Shown piece by piece: positions 46,913 to 54,785 of a stretch of 59,760 nt of DNA. Under the pieces are notes generated by a model, which saw only the letters and a program-made list of their open reading frames with translations, made no database searches and was not told the origin of the DNA. Both the position numbers and the translations under genes were made by a program. Origin of the DNA: Parvibaculaceae bacterium (lineage in GTDB: Bacteria > Pseudomonadota > Alphaproteobacteria > Parvibaculales > Parvibaculaceae); contig JARGNZ010000019.1 in the NCBI GenBank assembly GCA_029209985.1, forward strand, positions 1 to 59,760, in the 5' to 3' direction. Within the stretch, counting starts at the first letter, position 1. Every line of letters starts with the position of its first letter.

Positions 46913-47611
46913 ATGCTTAGTGTGATCATCCCGACACTCAACGCCGAAAAAAGCCTAACCAGAACCTTCAATTGCCTCATTCCCGCTGCCGTCAGTGGCT
47001 TGGTGGGTGGCGTTGCAATTGTCGATGGCGGTTCTACTGATAAAACCGAAGAGATCGCAGATGCAGCAGGGGCAGATTTCATTTCCGCGCCAAAAGGACG
47101 GGGCAGCCAACTCAGAGCTGGAGGTGCTGCCGCTTCCGGTGACTGGCTTCTCTTTCTTCATGCCGATACGGTATTGGACCCCGGTTGGGACGAGGAAGTG
47201 CGAAAGTTTTTGGGGTTTGTCGAAGCCGGGCGATTTAAGTCGTCTGACATGGCGGCCGCGTTCAAGTTCACCCTTGATGACTTTTCCCTGAAAGCACGTT
47301 TTTTAGAGCGCATGGTCGCAGCGCGGTGCGTTTTATTTGGTCTGCCCTATGGGGACCAAGGCTTGCTTATCTCGCGTCGGTTTTATAACAAGCTGGGCGG
47401 CTACAATGCGGCGCTCCCTTTGATGGAAGATGTAGATCTCGTGCGCCGTATTAAACGCAGCCAGCTTGTCTTTTTGCGTTCGGGCGCCCTGACCAGTCCA
47501 GAGCGTTATATAAAGAATGGCTTTTTTGCACGCTCATGCCGCAATTTGTTTTGCTTGGCGCTTTTCTATCTGCGCATCCCCGCCAAAACCATCGCCAAGA
47601 TTTACGGCTGA
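46913..47611 (+). CDS. TIGR04283-family GT2-like glycosyltransferase
   Basis: A 232-residue GT-A fold enzyme. The N-terminal nucleotide-sugar site is MLSVIIPTLNAEKSLTRTFN then VAIVDGGSTDKTEEIADAAG; the metal DxD-like motif is in WLLFLHADTVLDPGWDEEV and the catalytic region in YGDQGLLISRRFYNKLGGYN then LMEDVDLVRRIKR. TIGR04283 proteins are annotated as rSAM/selenodomain-associated transferase 2; the acceptor is unknown. It begins a four-gene run with the next genes. Confidence 0.88.
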   Translation: MLSVIIPTLNAEKSLTRTFNCLIPAAVSGLVGGVAIVDGGSTDKTEEIADAAGADFISAPKGRGSQLRAGGAAASGDWLLFLHADTVLDPGWDEEVRKFLGFVEAGRFKSSDMAAAFKFTLDDFSLKARFLERMVAARCVLFGLPYGDQGLLISRRFYNKLGGYNAALPLMEDVDLVRRIKRSQLVFLRSGALTSPERYIKNGFFARSCRNLFCLALFYLRIPAKTIAKIYG

Positions 47612-47631
47612 TGGACGAGCGGGAGTGTCAT

Positions 47632-48252
47632 ATGTCTTCCAGGCCAATGCCTAAGCTGGTGCTGATGACCAAAACACCACGTATGGGCCGTGTAAAAACC
47701 CGGCTGGCGCGCGATATTGGCGTGGTGCCAGCTTGGCACTTTTACCGTACCACCGTCACAAAAATCGTGCGTGATATTGGCGAGGACCCCAGATGGCAAA
47801 CCCTTCTGGCCGTGGCCCCCTTTGAAGGGCTGACCGATCAAGGTTTCTTTCCGCCGCATTTGAGCCGCGTCCCCCAAGGCGAGGGTAACTTAGGCGATCG
47901 CATGGGTCGCCTTATGAGCCAATTACCCGCCGGTCCCGTCGTCATGATCGGCGGAGATAGCCCCGGCATCACAAAAGCACATATCGCAGAGGCTTTCAAA
48001 ACGCTAGGGCAGGCAGATGCGGTGTTCGGCCCCGCGCATGACGGTGGCTATTGGTTGGTAGGCTTAAAGAGGCATCCCCATGTGCCTAATATTTTTCAAA
48101 ATGTGCGCTGGTCAACTCAGCATACTTTGTCAGATACATTGCAAAACTGTACCCGCTTAAATGTGGTGACGTTGGAAGCGCGGTCCGATATTGATACTGG
48201 TGCAGACTTAGAAGAGTGGAAGGCTGCTCTCACAACACAAGGCCTCCTATGA
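47632..48252 (+). CDS. TIGR04282-family (DUF2064) nucleotidyltransferase-like protein
   Basis: A 206-residue GT-A/CofC-like protein. Landmarks are LVLMTKTPRMGRVKTRLARD, LGDRMGRLMSQLPAGPVVMI, GGDSPGITKAHIAEAFKTLG and FGPAHDGGYWLVGLKR, which together define the TIGR04282 'transferase 1, rSAM/selenodomain-associated' family. It commonly pairs with TIGR04283 proteins, as here. The ATG at 47632 has GGGAG upstream; an alternative ATG at 47611 overlaps the preceding stop. The last four bases overlap the methyltransferase start. Confidence 0.85.
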   Translation: MSSRPMPKLVLMTKTPRMGRVKTRLARDIGVVPAWHFYRTTVTKIVRDIGEDPRWQTLLAVAPFEGLTDQGFFPPHLSRVPQGEGNLGDRMGRLMSQLPAGPVVMIGGDSPGITKAHIAEAFKTLGQADAVFGPAHDGGYWLVGLKRHPHVPNIFQNVRWSTQHTLSDTLQNCTRLNVVTLEARSDIDTGADLEEWKAALTTQGLL

Positions 48253-49025
48253 GCCTCGACCCGTTCAAAGTTTTTATGGATTTGCAATTGGGCCTGCCAC
48301 GCAACGGCCCCGGCAGCGACGCGTCAACCGCACGAGCTTATGACCTTGCCCCAAGACCGGAAGGCAAAGACGGTGTAGAGGTGTTGGTTCTGGGCTGCGG
48401 GGCAGGGGCTGAAGTCATGACCCTGCTCGATTTTCCAGAAACCCGTGTCACAGCGGTTGATATGATGAAGCCCTTTATCCAAGAGTTGGAACAACGGGCA
48501 GATGCAAAAGGAAATGTGGCCGGGCGGCTGCGCACAGTCTGCGAAGACTTCGAACACTTGAGTGTCCCTAAAGGGGTGTTCGATTTGATCTGGTGTGAGG
48601 CCGCAATCTACGCTCTCGGTTTTGGTGAGGCGCTCACGCTTTGGCAACCTTTTCTAAAACCCGGCGGGGCCATCGTTGTCTCAGAAGCGGTTTGGTTGAC
48701 ACAAACCCCCTCGTTGAATGCGGTGGATTTTTGGGACCGAATGTACCCAGAGATGAAGACCATAGGCGAAACAACCGCTCTCGCCGAGCAAGTAGGATTC
48801 GTTGTCGAAAGTGTTTTTACCCTTACAAAAGAAGAGTGGTGGCAGGAATATTACACCCCTCTGCGCATACGTATTCAAAAACGATTGGCAGATTTGCTCG
48901 GGCAAGGCATCGAAGCCCTTGCAGTGATCCGTGATTTGGAAGAAGAAATGGAATTATACGAAACATGCGGAGATGAATATGGCTATGCCTTTTTCATCCT
49001 TACACCTTCAAAGGGGAAGGCATGA
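48249..49025 (+). CDS. Class I SAM-dependent methyltransferase
   Basis: A 258-residue methyltransferase. Motif I is VEVLVLGCGAGAEVMTLLDF, the acidic adenosine residue follows in VTAVDMMKPFIQELEQRA, and the catalytic region is CEDFEHLSVPKGVFDLIWCE then FLKPGGAIVVSEAVWL. It lacks the Cys triad of arsenite methyltransferases, so it is not ArsM. Its substrate is unknown, but its start overlaps the end of the TIGR04282 gene and its stop overlaps the next gene, indicating joint function. Confidence 0.88.
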   Translation: MSLDPFKVFMDLQLGLPRNGPGSDASTARAYDLAPRPEGKDGVEVLVLGCGAGAEVMTLLDFPETRVTAVDMMKPFIQELEQRADAKGNVAGRLRTVCEDFEHLSVPKGVFDLIWCEAAIYALGFGEALTLWQPFLKPGGAIVVSEAVWLTQTPSLNAVDFWDRMYPEMKTIGETTALAEQVGFVVESVFTLTKEEWWQEYYTPLRIRIQKRLADLLGQGIEALAVIRDLEEEMELYETCGDEYGYAFFILTPSKGKA

Positions 49026-49588
49026 AGAAGCTGTGGTCTGTCAAAACACATCAGCAAGTCGCCGGAAAATTCCTGCTCCTCTGTTGCCTGCTGCTGGGTT
49101 ATTTTTCATATCTTGCTTATGAATATGGCTTTGCAACCGGCGGCATGACGGCCCTTCTGACATGGAGCTTTTTTGTCCTGTGCACGCCCATTGCGGATGC
49201 AGGGTTTTTACTCGATTTTCCTCTGCGCGTACTCTTTGGGGTGCGCATGATTATGTCGGAGATGGTGGTGTGGGCCATCGCTATTTTGATGAATGTGACG
49301 GCGGTCACGTTTTACGCAGAGGCATACGCAACAACAGTCCCAACGCAATTACTGTATGAGATCATTATGACGCCCTATCCCTATTGGGCTGTGATCCTGC
49401 TCTCTGCGATGGGGTCCTTTTTGTCGATCCGCTTTGGGGACGAACTCATGGACGTGCTGCATCATCACGACCGCGCATTCTTCCACTCCCATCAATTTAA
49501 GCATGAGCTTATTGTGCTCACATTTTTTATTGTGGGCTTGCTGGGCTACTACAAGCTTGTTGAAGCCTTGGGCATGGAGGTGCTTTAG
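49022..49588 (+). CDS. Histidine-rich membrane protein of unknown function
   Basis: A 188-residue protein with four or five membrane helices. The third quarter carries a soluble loop rich in potential metal ligands: DELMDVLHHHDRAFFHSHQF then KHELIVLTFF, with seven His, Asp and Glu close together. The segment LTWSFFVLCTPIADAGFLLD between helices is also striking. I do not recognise the family. The gene overlaps the methyltransferase by four bases and ends the cassette; metal-dependent membrane enzyme or transporter is a speculation. Confidence 0.72.
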   Translation: MKKLWSVKTHQQVAGKFLLLCCLLLGYFSYLAYEYGFATGGMTALLTWSFFVLCTPIADAGFLLDFPLRVLFGVRMIMSEMVVWAIAILMNVTAVTFYAEAYATTVPTQLLYEIIMTPYPYWAVILLSAMGSFLSIRFGDELMDVLHHHDRAFFHSHQFKHELIVLTFFIVGLLGYYKLVEALGMEVL

Positions 49589-49616
49589 GGGCTTGGCGTG
49601 AGCGACGTGTCGCAAC

Positions 49617-50156
49617 CTATTTTCGGCGATGCTCTTCCAAGCGCGGCATAATTTCCACAAAATTGCAGGGCCGATAGCGATAGTCGAGTTGGTATTGCAA
49701 AATACCGTCCCACCCATCCTTGCACGCCCCGGATGATCCGGGTAACGCAAACAGATAGGTGCCATGAGACACCCCAGCCGTTGCGCGTGATTGAATGGTC
49801 GAGGTGCCGATCTTGGCATAGGAAATTTGGTGGAAGAGGGCGCTGAACCCTTCAATTTCCTTTTCAAAAACCGAATGAAATGCTTCCGGCGTAACATCAC
49901 GCCCCGTAAGACCCGTGCCGCCAGTGGAAATGACAACATCCACCTCCTCGCGGGCAATCCAGTCCTCAAGTTGAGCCACAATTGCGGCCACGTCGTCCTT
50001 GACGATGGCGCGGTCCGCTAAAATATGACCAGCGCTTTCAAGCCGGGCAACCAATGTCGCGCCAGACTTATCTTCCTCAAGCTCTCGAGTGTCAGACACT
50101 GTGAGGATTGCGATGCGAACGGGAATGAAAGGGCGGCTTTCGTCTATTCCGGGCAT
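49617..50156 (-). CDS. moaB: Molybdenum cofactor biosynthesis protein MoaB
   Basis: A 179-residue MoaB/Mog-family protein. The family blocks are RIAILTVSDTRELEEDKSGA, DVVISTGGTGLTGRDVTPEA, EGFSALFHQISYAKIGTSTI and GTYLFALPGSSGACKDGWDG. It takes part in late steps of molybdopterin formation (adenylyl transfer). The ATG at 50156 follows AGGAG. No other molybdenum genes are in the window; it is a single-gene transcript by its position between convergent and divergent neighbours. Confidence 0.94.
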   Translation of the reverse strand: MPGIDESRPFIPVRIAILTVSDTRELEEDKSGATLVARLESAGHILADRAIVKDDVAAIVAQLEDWIAREEVDVVISTGGTGLTGRDVTPEAFHSVFEKEIEGFSALFHQISYAKIGTSTIQSRATAGVSHGTYLFALPGSSGACKDGWDGILQYQLDYRYRPCNFVEIMPRLEEHRRK

Positions 50157-50475
50157 GTGTATCTCCTTTGCTTTTATATAAGTGTAAAGTCGATCAGTGC
50201 CTAGGGGCAGCCAAAAGCGGTGCATGGAATCGCCGCTATAAACCTAAATAGAGACAGCAATGGGTCGTGGTGAGAGCGCATGGTGCGCTGTTTAACCGCC
50301 TATTTTGGGTGCGAAATCAATGGTAAATTACGCAGAATGCCCCAAGAACCCGCCAAGAACCCCCAGAGAAGCCAATTTGCGACAGAATCATATCAATGAG
50401 CCCTTGAATTGGCCTTTCAACTCCGGCATGACAGGCTCAATACTCCGCCCAACATTTAGATGACAGGCAAAATCG
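50157..50475. other. 319-base divergent region between moaB and ppdK
   Basis: I see no gene here. It presumably contains the promoters of moaB and ppdK. A short inverted repeat (GCGCA / TGCGC near 50278) and a trivial tandem repeat (CCAAGAACCC twice at 50342-50362) are the only patterns found. Confidence 0.35.
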
Positions 50476-53145
50476 ATGACACACAAGTGGGTGTATACCT
50501 TTGGTGACGGTACGGCAGAAGGCCGTTCCGAAATGCGCAATCTTTTGGGTGGCAAGGGGGCAAACCTTGCCGAGATGTCCAATCTAGGGCTGCCCGTACC
50601 TCCTGGTTTTACCTGCACCACCGAAGTGTGCACGGCCTATTATGATAATGGGCGCAACTATCCAGAAGAGTTCAGAGGGCAAGTTCAAGACGCGCTCGAT
50701 GCCATCGGAAAAATGGTCGGCGCGACATTCGGGGATGAAGAAAACCCACTGCTTGTTTCTGTGCGATCTGGGGCTAGAGCCTCCATGCCGGGCATGATGG
50801 ACACAGTCCTAAACTTAGGATTGAACGACATCACCGTAAAGGCACTGGCCAAAAAGGCTGGGGACGAGCGGTTTGCATATGACAGCTACCGCCGTTTTAT
50901 CCAAATGTTCTGCGATGTGGTGCTGGGTCTTGATCACCACATGTTTGAAGAGATTTTGGATATCTTTAAAGAAGAAAACGAATATCAATTAGATACCGAT
51001 TTGGCCGCGCAAGATTGGCAAGAAGTCATTGCCCGCTACAAACAGTTGATCCAAGAAGAGCTGAACGGCCCATTCCCTCAAGATCCACATGAACAGCTTT
51101 GGGGTGCCTTGGGCGCCGTTTTCTCTTCATGGCAAAACCAACGGGCGATCACCTACCGCCGCCTGCACAGCATACCAGATGCATGGGGCACAGCCGTGAA
51201 CGTCCAAGCGATGGTGTTCGGTAATATGGGCGACACCAGCGCGACCGGCGTGGCCTTTACACGCAACCCCTCAACTGGCGAAAAAAGCTTCTACGGTGAA
51301 TTCCTTGTGAACGCTCAAGGCGAAGATGTTGTGGCGGGTATCCGCACCCCGCAATACCTCACGAAGAAGGCGCGCGAAGAGGCCGGTGAAACTGATCCCT
51401 CTATGGAAGAAGTGATGCCGCCGGTGTTTAACCAATTGGCTGATGTCTTTGTGAAGCTGGAAAAACACTTCACCGACATGCAAGACATTGAATTCACCGT
51501 CCAAGAAGGCAAGCTATGGATGCTGCAAACCCGGTCGGGTAAGCGCACCGCTAAAGCCGCCCTCAAAATGGCGGTGGAGATGGTGAAGGAAGGGCTGATT
51601 ACAGAAGAAGCTGCTGTCGCACGTATCGATGCAGCCTCTCTTGATCAACTGCTGCACCCCACGATTGATCCCAATGCGCCGCGCGATATTTTGGCGACGG
51701 GCCTGCCCGCGTCTCCGGGTGCGGCCTCTGGTGAAATCGTATTTACCTCTGAAGATGCCGCTGCCCTTAAAGAGGCTGGCAAAGCAGTCATCCTTGTGCG
51801 GACAGAAACCAGCCCTGAAGATATTCACGGCATGCACTCCTCAGCAGCTATTTTGACCAGCCGGGGGGGTATGACCAGCCACGCGGCGGTGGTGGCACGC
51901 GGCATGGGCAAGCCATGCGTCTCCGGCGCGGCTTCAGTACGGATTGATTATGCCGCTGAAACCGTCAATATCACAGGCGAGGTGCTGCAGAAGGGTGACA
52001 TCATCACCATTGACGGCTCAACGGGGCAAGTGATCCGAGGTGCGGTACCAATGTTGCTTCCGGAATTGTCTGGTGACTTTGCGCAGGTCATGGAATGGGC
52101 CGATAAAATTCGGCGCATGACGATCCGCACAAATGCTGAAACACCAGCCGATGCACAAACCGCCCGTGACTTTGGCGCGGAAGGCATTGGCCTGTGTCGT
52201 ACTGAACATATGTTCTTCGACGAAGAGCGTATTTTGGCAGTGCGTGAGATGATTGTGGCCGATGATGTAGAGGGGCGCAAAGCCGCACTGGCGAAGATTT
52301 TGCCAATGCAACGCGATGACTTCTTACAAATTTTCGAAATCATGAACGGCTTGCCCGTAACTGTTCGGTTGCTGGATCCGCCATTGCATGAGTTTTTGCC
52401 GCAAAGCGACAAGGAAATCGAAGAGGTGGCAGCAGCCGTTGGCACCAGTTCAGAAAAACTACGTCGCCGTTTGTCAGAGCTGCATGAGTTCAACCCAATG
52501 TTGGGCCACCGTGGGTGCCGCTTAGGTGTGACCTACCCTGAGATTTATGAAATGCAGGCACGGGCCATTTTTGAAGCGGCCATGGAAGCTGGTGAGAAAA
52601 CGGGCAAAGCCGTCACCCCAGAAGTGATGGTGCCTCTTGTCGGCATGAAAGAGGAATTGGATTTCCTCAAAACACGTATTGTGGCGGTGGCAGATGCCGT
52701 GGCGCAGGAAAAAGACAAGCCGTTAAGCTATCAAGTCGGCACCATGATTGAGCTGCCACGCGCTGCTTTGAAAGCCGCTGAGATTGCTGAAAGCGCAGAG
52801 TTTTTCTCCTTCGGCACCAATGACCTGACGCAAACCACTTTTGGCATCAGTCGCGATGACAGTGCAGGCTTCTTGAATGACTACCTTGGTAAAGGCATCA
52901 TTCAACAAGATCCATTCGTGAGTATTGACACAGAAGGGGTGGGCGAGCTTGTGTCCATTGCCGCTGAGCGAGGCCGCAGCACACGCGCCGACATTAAGCT
53001 TGGCATTTGCGGGGAACATGGGGGCGACCCAGCCTCCATCGACTTCTGTGAGAGCATTGGCTTGAGCTATGTGAGTTGTTCCCCTTACCGGGTGCCGATT
53101 GCCCGTTTGGCGGCGGCTCAGGCAACGCTTAAACTCAAAAGCTAA
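50476..53145 (+). CDS. ppdK: Pyruvate, phosphate dikinase
   Basis: An 889-residue PPDK. The nucleotide-binding domain includes LLGGKGANLAEMSNLGLPVP and SVRSGARASMPGMMDTVLNL; the phosphohistidine is in ILTSRGGMTSHAAVVARGMG (about residue 469); the PEP/pyruvate barrel ends with the catalytic Cys in KLGICGEHGGDP (about residue 843). It interconverts pyruvate + ATP + phosphate with PEP + AMP + diphosphate, and can serve gluconeogenesis or glycolysis. Full length. It is followed by a terminator. Confidence 0.98.
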   Translation: MTHKWVYTFGDGTAEGRSEMRNLLGGKGANLAEMSNLGLPVPPGFTCTTEVCTAYYDNGRNYPEEFRGQVQDALDAIGKMVGATFGDEENPLLVSVRSGARASMPGMMDTVLNLGLNDITVKALAKKAGDERFAYDSYRRFIQMFCDVVLGLDHHMFEEILDIFKEENEYQLDTDLAAQDWQEVIARYKQLIQEELNGPFPQDPHEQLWGALGAVFSSWQNQRAITYRRLHSIPDAWGTAVNVQAMVFGNMGDTSATGVAFTRNPSTGEKSFYGEFLVNAQGEDVVAGIRTPQYLTKKAREEAGETDPSMEEVMPPVFNQLADVFVKLEKHFTDMQDIEFTVQEGKLWMLQTRSGKRTAKAALKMAVEMVKEGLITEEAAVARIDAASLDQLLHPTIDPNAPRDILATGLPASPGAASGEIVFTSEDAAALKEAGKAVILVRTETSPEDIHGMHSSAAILTSRGGMTSHAAVVARGMGKPCVSGAASVRIDYAAETVNITGEVLQKGDIITIDGSTGQVIRGAVPMLLPELSGDFAQVMEWADKIRRMTIRTNAETPADAQTARDFGAEGIGLCRTEHMFFDEERILAVREMIVADDVEGRKAALAKILPMQRDDFLQIFEIMNGLPVTVRLLDPPLHEFLPQSDKEIEEVAAAVGTSSEKLRRRLSELHEFNPMLGHRGCRLGVTYPEIYEMQARAIFEAAMEAGEKTGKAVTPEVMVPLVGMKEELDFLKTRIVAVADAVAQEKDKPLSYQVGTMIELPRAALKAAEIAESAEFFSFGTNDLTQTTFGISRDDSAGFLNDYLGKGIIQQDPFVSIDTEGVGELVSIAAERGRSTRADIKLGICGEHGGDPASIDFCESIGLSYVSCSPYRVPIARLAAAQATLKLKS

Positions 53146-53200
53146 TATGCAAAATGAACTGCAAAATGGCTAAAGTTAGTCGATTGCATATCAATTTAAG

Positions 53201-53231
53201 AATGCCCGGCGCACCTGCGCTGGGCATTTTT
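53201..53231 (+). terminator. Terminator after ppdK
   Basis: AATGCCCGGCGC (53201-53212) pairs with GCGCTGGGCATT (53217-53228) with one G-T pair and an ACCT loop, followed by a T run to 53231. Confidence 0.88.
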
Positions 53232-53797
53232 GATTCTGCGATGGGCCAAAGTTTCATGATTCGAAGTTCCTTAGGAAAATCAAACCCTTAATATGTACCG
53301 GCAATGAACAGTCCCAAAATGGCACAGAACGTTAAGATTTAGATCGAGTTTTTATTAAAAACTTCCGACCGAAAATATAAAAAAATATGTTAAAAATCAA
53401 AGGGTTAACACTTTGGGAAAGTCTAGGCAGCGCATTCTATTGTTCCATGCAATAGTTTATGGTATCTCCTCTACGTCCTTCAGAGGAGGCCGCGCTGTTA
53501 ATCTATTCTGCCGCGCCTTCAGGGAAGAAAACCGAGGGGCTCCAAGGGCATATGGCGCATTTGGGTGAAACCGTCAGGTACTCGCCTTAGATGCTCGCCT
53601 CATGCTGGAGTGAAATAGCTCGCGGCCTGTTCTCAAAGGATCGTCACTGATCTGACAGAGAAAAGGCAGGCCGTTGCTTAAACTGGCAACAAAGTTGCGA
53701 GTGAAGAGGGTGACCTCGGCATATGTCTCAGGACGAGACATTTCGCTGTAAAATTGGTTTGTTGAAGCTTGGTTTTTTGAAACAAGGACGGTTGGAC
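53232..53797 (+). other. Long AT-rich leader region before sleB
   Basis: A 566-base stretch without a convincing gene. The first part (53330-53410) is very AT-rich and a plausible promoter zone. Downstream are two small hairpins: CTATTG / CAATAG (53437-53455) and CTCCTCT / AGAGGAG (53466-53488). It may be a long 5' UTR of sleB or hold a small RNA; nothing firmer can be said. Confidence 0.35.
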
Positions 53798-54514
53798 ATG
53801 TTGCCTCGACTGTTACATTGGTTAGACCTACGCGCACCTGTGGCAGAAGCTCTGCACTTGGGTACGGGCTTTGCTGCCTTGGCGGCATTGGCGATCGCTT
53901 TTACAAATGTGCCAACGGCTGAAGGCCAATTGCAGATTGAAGCAGGCAACACCTTGCGCATGACCAGTGAACATGTGGCTCCAAATCAGTTTGAAGATCG
54001 CCCTGTTTCTGTTGCAAGCCTGAACTTTGTTTCCAACGAATACACAACGCCGCAAGCACTGCGCGTGTCAAACTTTGGCGAAGCAGCCTATGAAATGGCA
54101 AAAGAGCGTCGATGCCTTGCAACCGGCATTTATTTTGAAGCCCGCAGCGAGTCCCATTTTGGGCAGGTCGCCGTTGCAAAGGTGATTTTGAACCGTGTCG
54201 CTTCCCAAGATTATCCCAACACCATTTGTGGGGTGGTCTATCAGGGCGCTCATCGTCGCACCGGCTGTCAGTTCTCGTTCACCTGTGACGGCATTTCAGA
54301 CCGTCCAAAAAACAAGCTCTCATGGCGCAAGTCCATGCGCTTGGCTGACTTCATGACGAAGGGCCACACAGCGACACCTGAGCTTGTAGGCGACCGGGTC
54401 TATCACTACCACGCAGATTATGTGGATCCGTATTGGGCCAATAGAGGGCCTTTGCAACGAGTTGTGCAAATCGGCAAACACATTTTCTATTCTCGTGGTG
54501 GCCGCGAAAGCTAA
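53798..54514 (+). CDS. Cell wall hydrolase (SleB family)
   Basis: A 238-residue protein with an N-terminal hydrophobic segment (AEALHLGTGFAALAALAIAF) and a C-terminal Hydrolase_2 (SleB) domain. The catalytic Glu is in CLATGIYFEARSESHFGQVA, followed by VILNRVASQDYPNTICGVVY, CQFSFTCDG and YHYHADYVDPYW. These enzymes cleave peptidoglycan glycan strands; in alphaproteobacteria they act in growth or remodelling rather than spores. The ATG at 53798 has AAGGA nine bases upstream; an earlier in-frame ATG at 53723 would put the hydrophobic segment deeper. A small RNA candidate lies downstream. Confidence 0.92.
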   Translation: MLPRLLHWLDLRAPVAEALHLGTGFAALAALAIAFTNVPTAEGQLQIEAGNTLRMTSEHVAPNQFEDRPVSVASLNFVSNEYTTPQALRVSNFGEAAYEMAKERRCLATGIYFEARSESHFGQVAVAKVILNRVASQDYPNTICGVVYQGAHRRTGCQFSFTCDGISDRPKNKLSWRKSMRLADFMTKGHTATPELVGDRVYHYHADYVDPYWANRGPLQRVVQIGKHIFYSRGGRES

Positions 54515-54576
54515 ACCTTCAAACAGTTTTGCGCTCACGCCCGGTTGATCTACATCCTTATTGTTATGCATCCCCA

Positions 54577-54590
54577 TTGATCTACATCAA
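54577..54590 (+). promoter_or_regulatory. Perfect FNR/FixK-type box
   Basis: TTGAT-CTAC-ATCAA exactly matches the FNR/ANR/FixK consensus. A related partial site, TTGAT-CTAC-ATCCT, lies 32 bases upstream at 54545-54558, three helical turns away. It is in a convergent gap with no annotated gene downstream. Confidence 0.7.
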
Positions 54591-54620
54591 TGAGCTTGCT
54601 CTAGGCTCAGTCCATTCTCC

Positions 54621-54760
54621 ACACTGGATAGTGAAGAAGGTGACGTTCAGTCGCTGTGCTTCTCAATGGCCGACCACCCGGGAGGAGCCGCATCTTCACT
54701 GTCCAGCATGCTCTTAACCAAGCATCAAAGCCCCGACGTGACTTTCACGCCGGGGCTTTT
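54621..54760 (+). ncRNA. Candidate FNR-controlled small RNA
   Basis: A start about 41 bases after the FNR box centre would fall near 54621-54626, with CATTCT (54613-54618) as a weak -10. The predicted RNA begins with CTGGATAGTGAAGA (54624-54637), which pairs over 14 bp (one G-U) with TCTTCACTGTCCAG (54693-54706), and ends at the terminator 54726-54760. Within the loop GTGAC pairs with GTCGC, and a CACCCGGGAGGAGCC stretch is exposed. No protein-coding frame of credible quality is present. All parts are seen; expression and regulation are inferred. Confidence 0.5.
54726..54760. terminator. Bidirectional terminator between sleB side and the SDR gene
   Basis: AAAGCCCCG (from 54727) pairs with CGGGGCTTT, continuing inward with CGTG / CACG after one mismatch; T runs follow on both strands. 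It ends the candidate small RNA on the plus strand and the SDR transcript on the minus strand. Confidence 0.85.
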
Positions 54761-54785
54761 GGTTAGGTTTGCGTTGCGCTTGGAG

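Noticed and set aside
50342-50362. Short tandem repeat of CCAAGAACCC
   Set aside because: Only two copies of a simple sequence; no sign of a functional array or CRISPR.
53390-53408. Two TTAA tetramers near sleB as a CtrA site
   Set aside because: They are 11 bases apart instead of 7, so they do not match the CtrA consensus.
53574-53888. 104-codon minus-strand frame overlapping the start of sleB
   Set aside because: Antisense to the sleB 5' end, without motif or plausible ribosome binding site.
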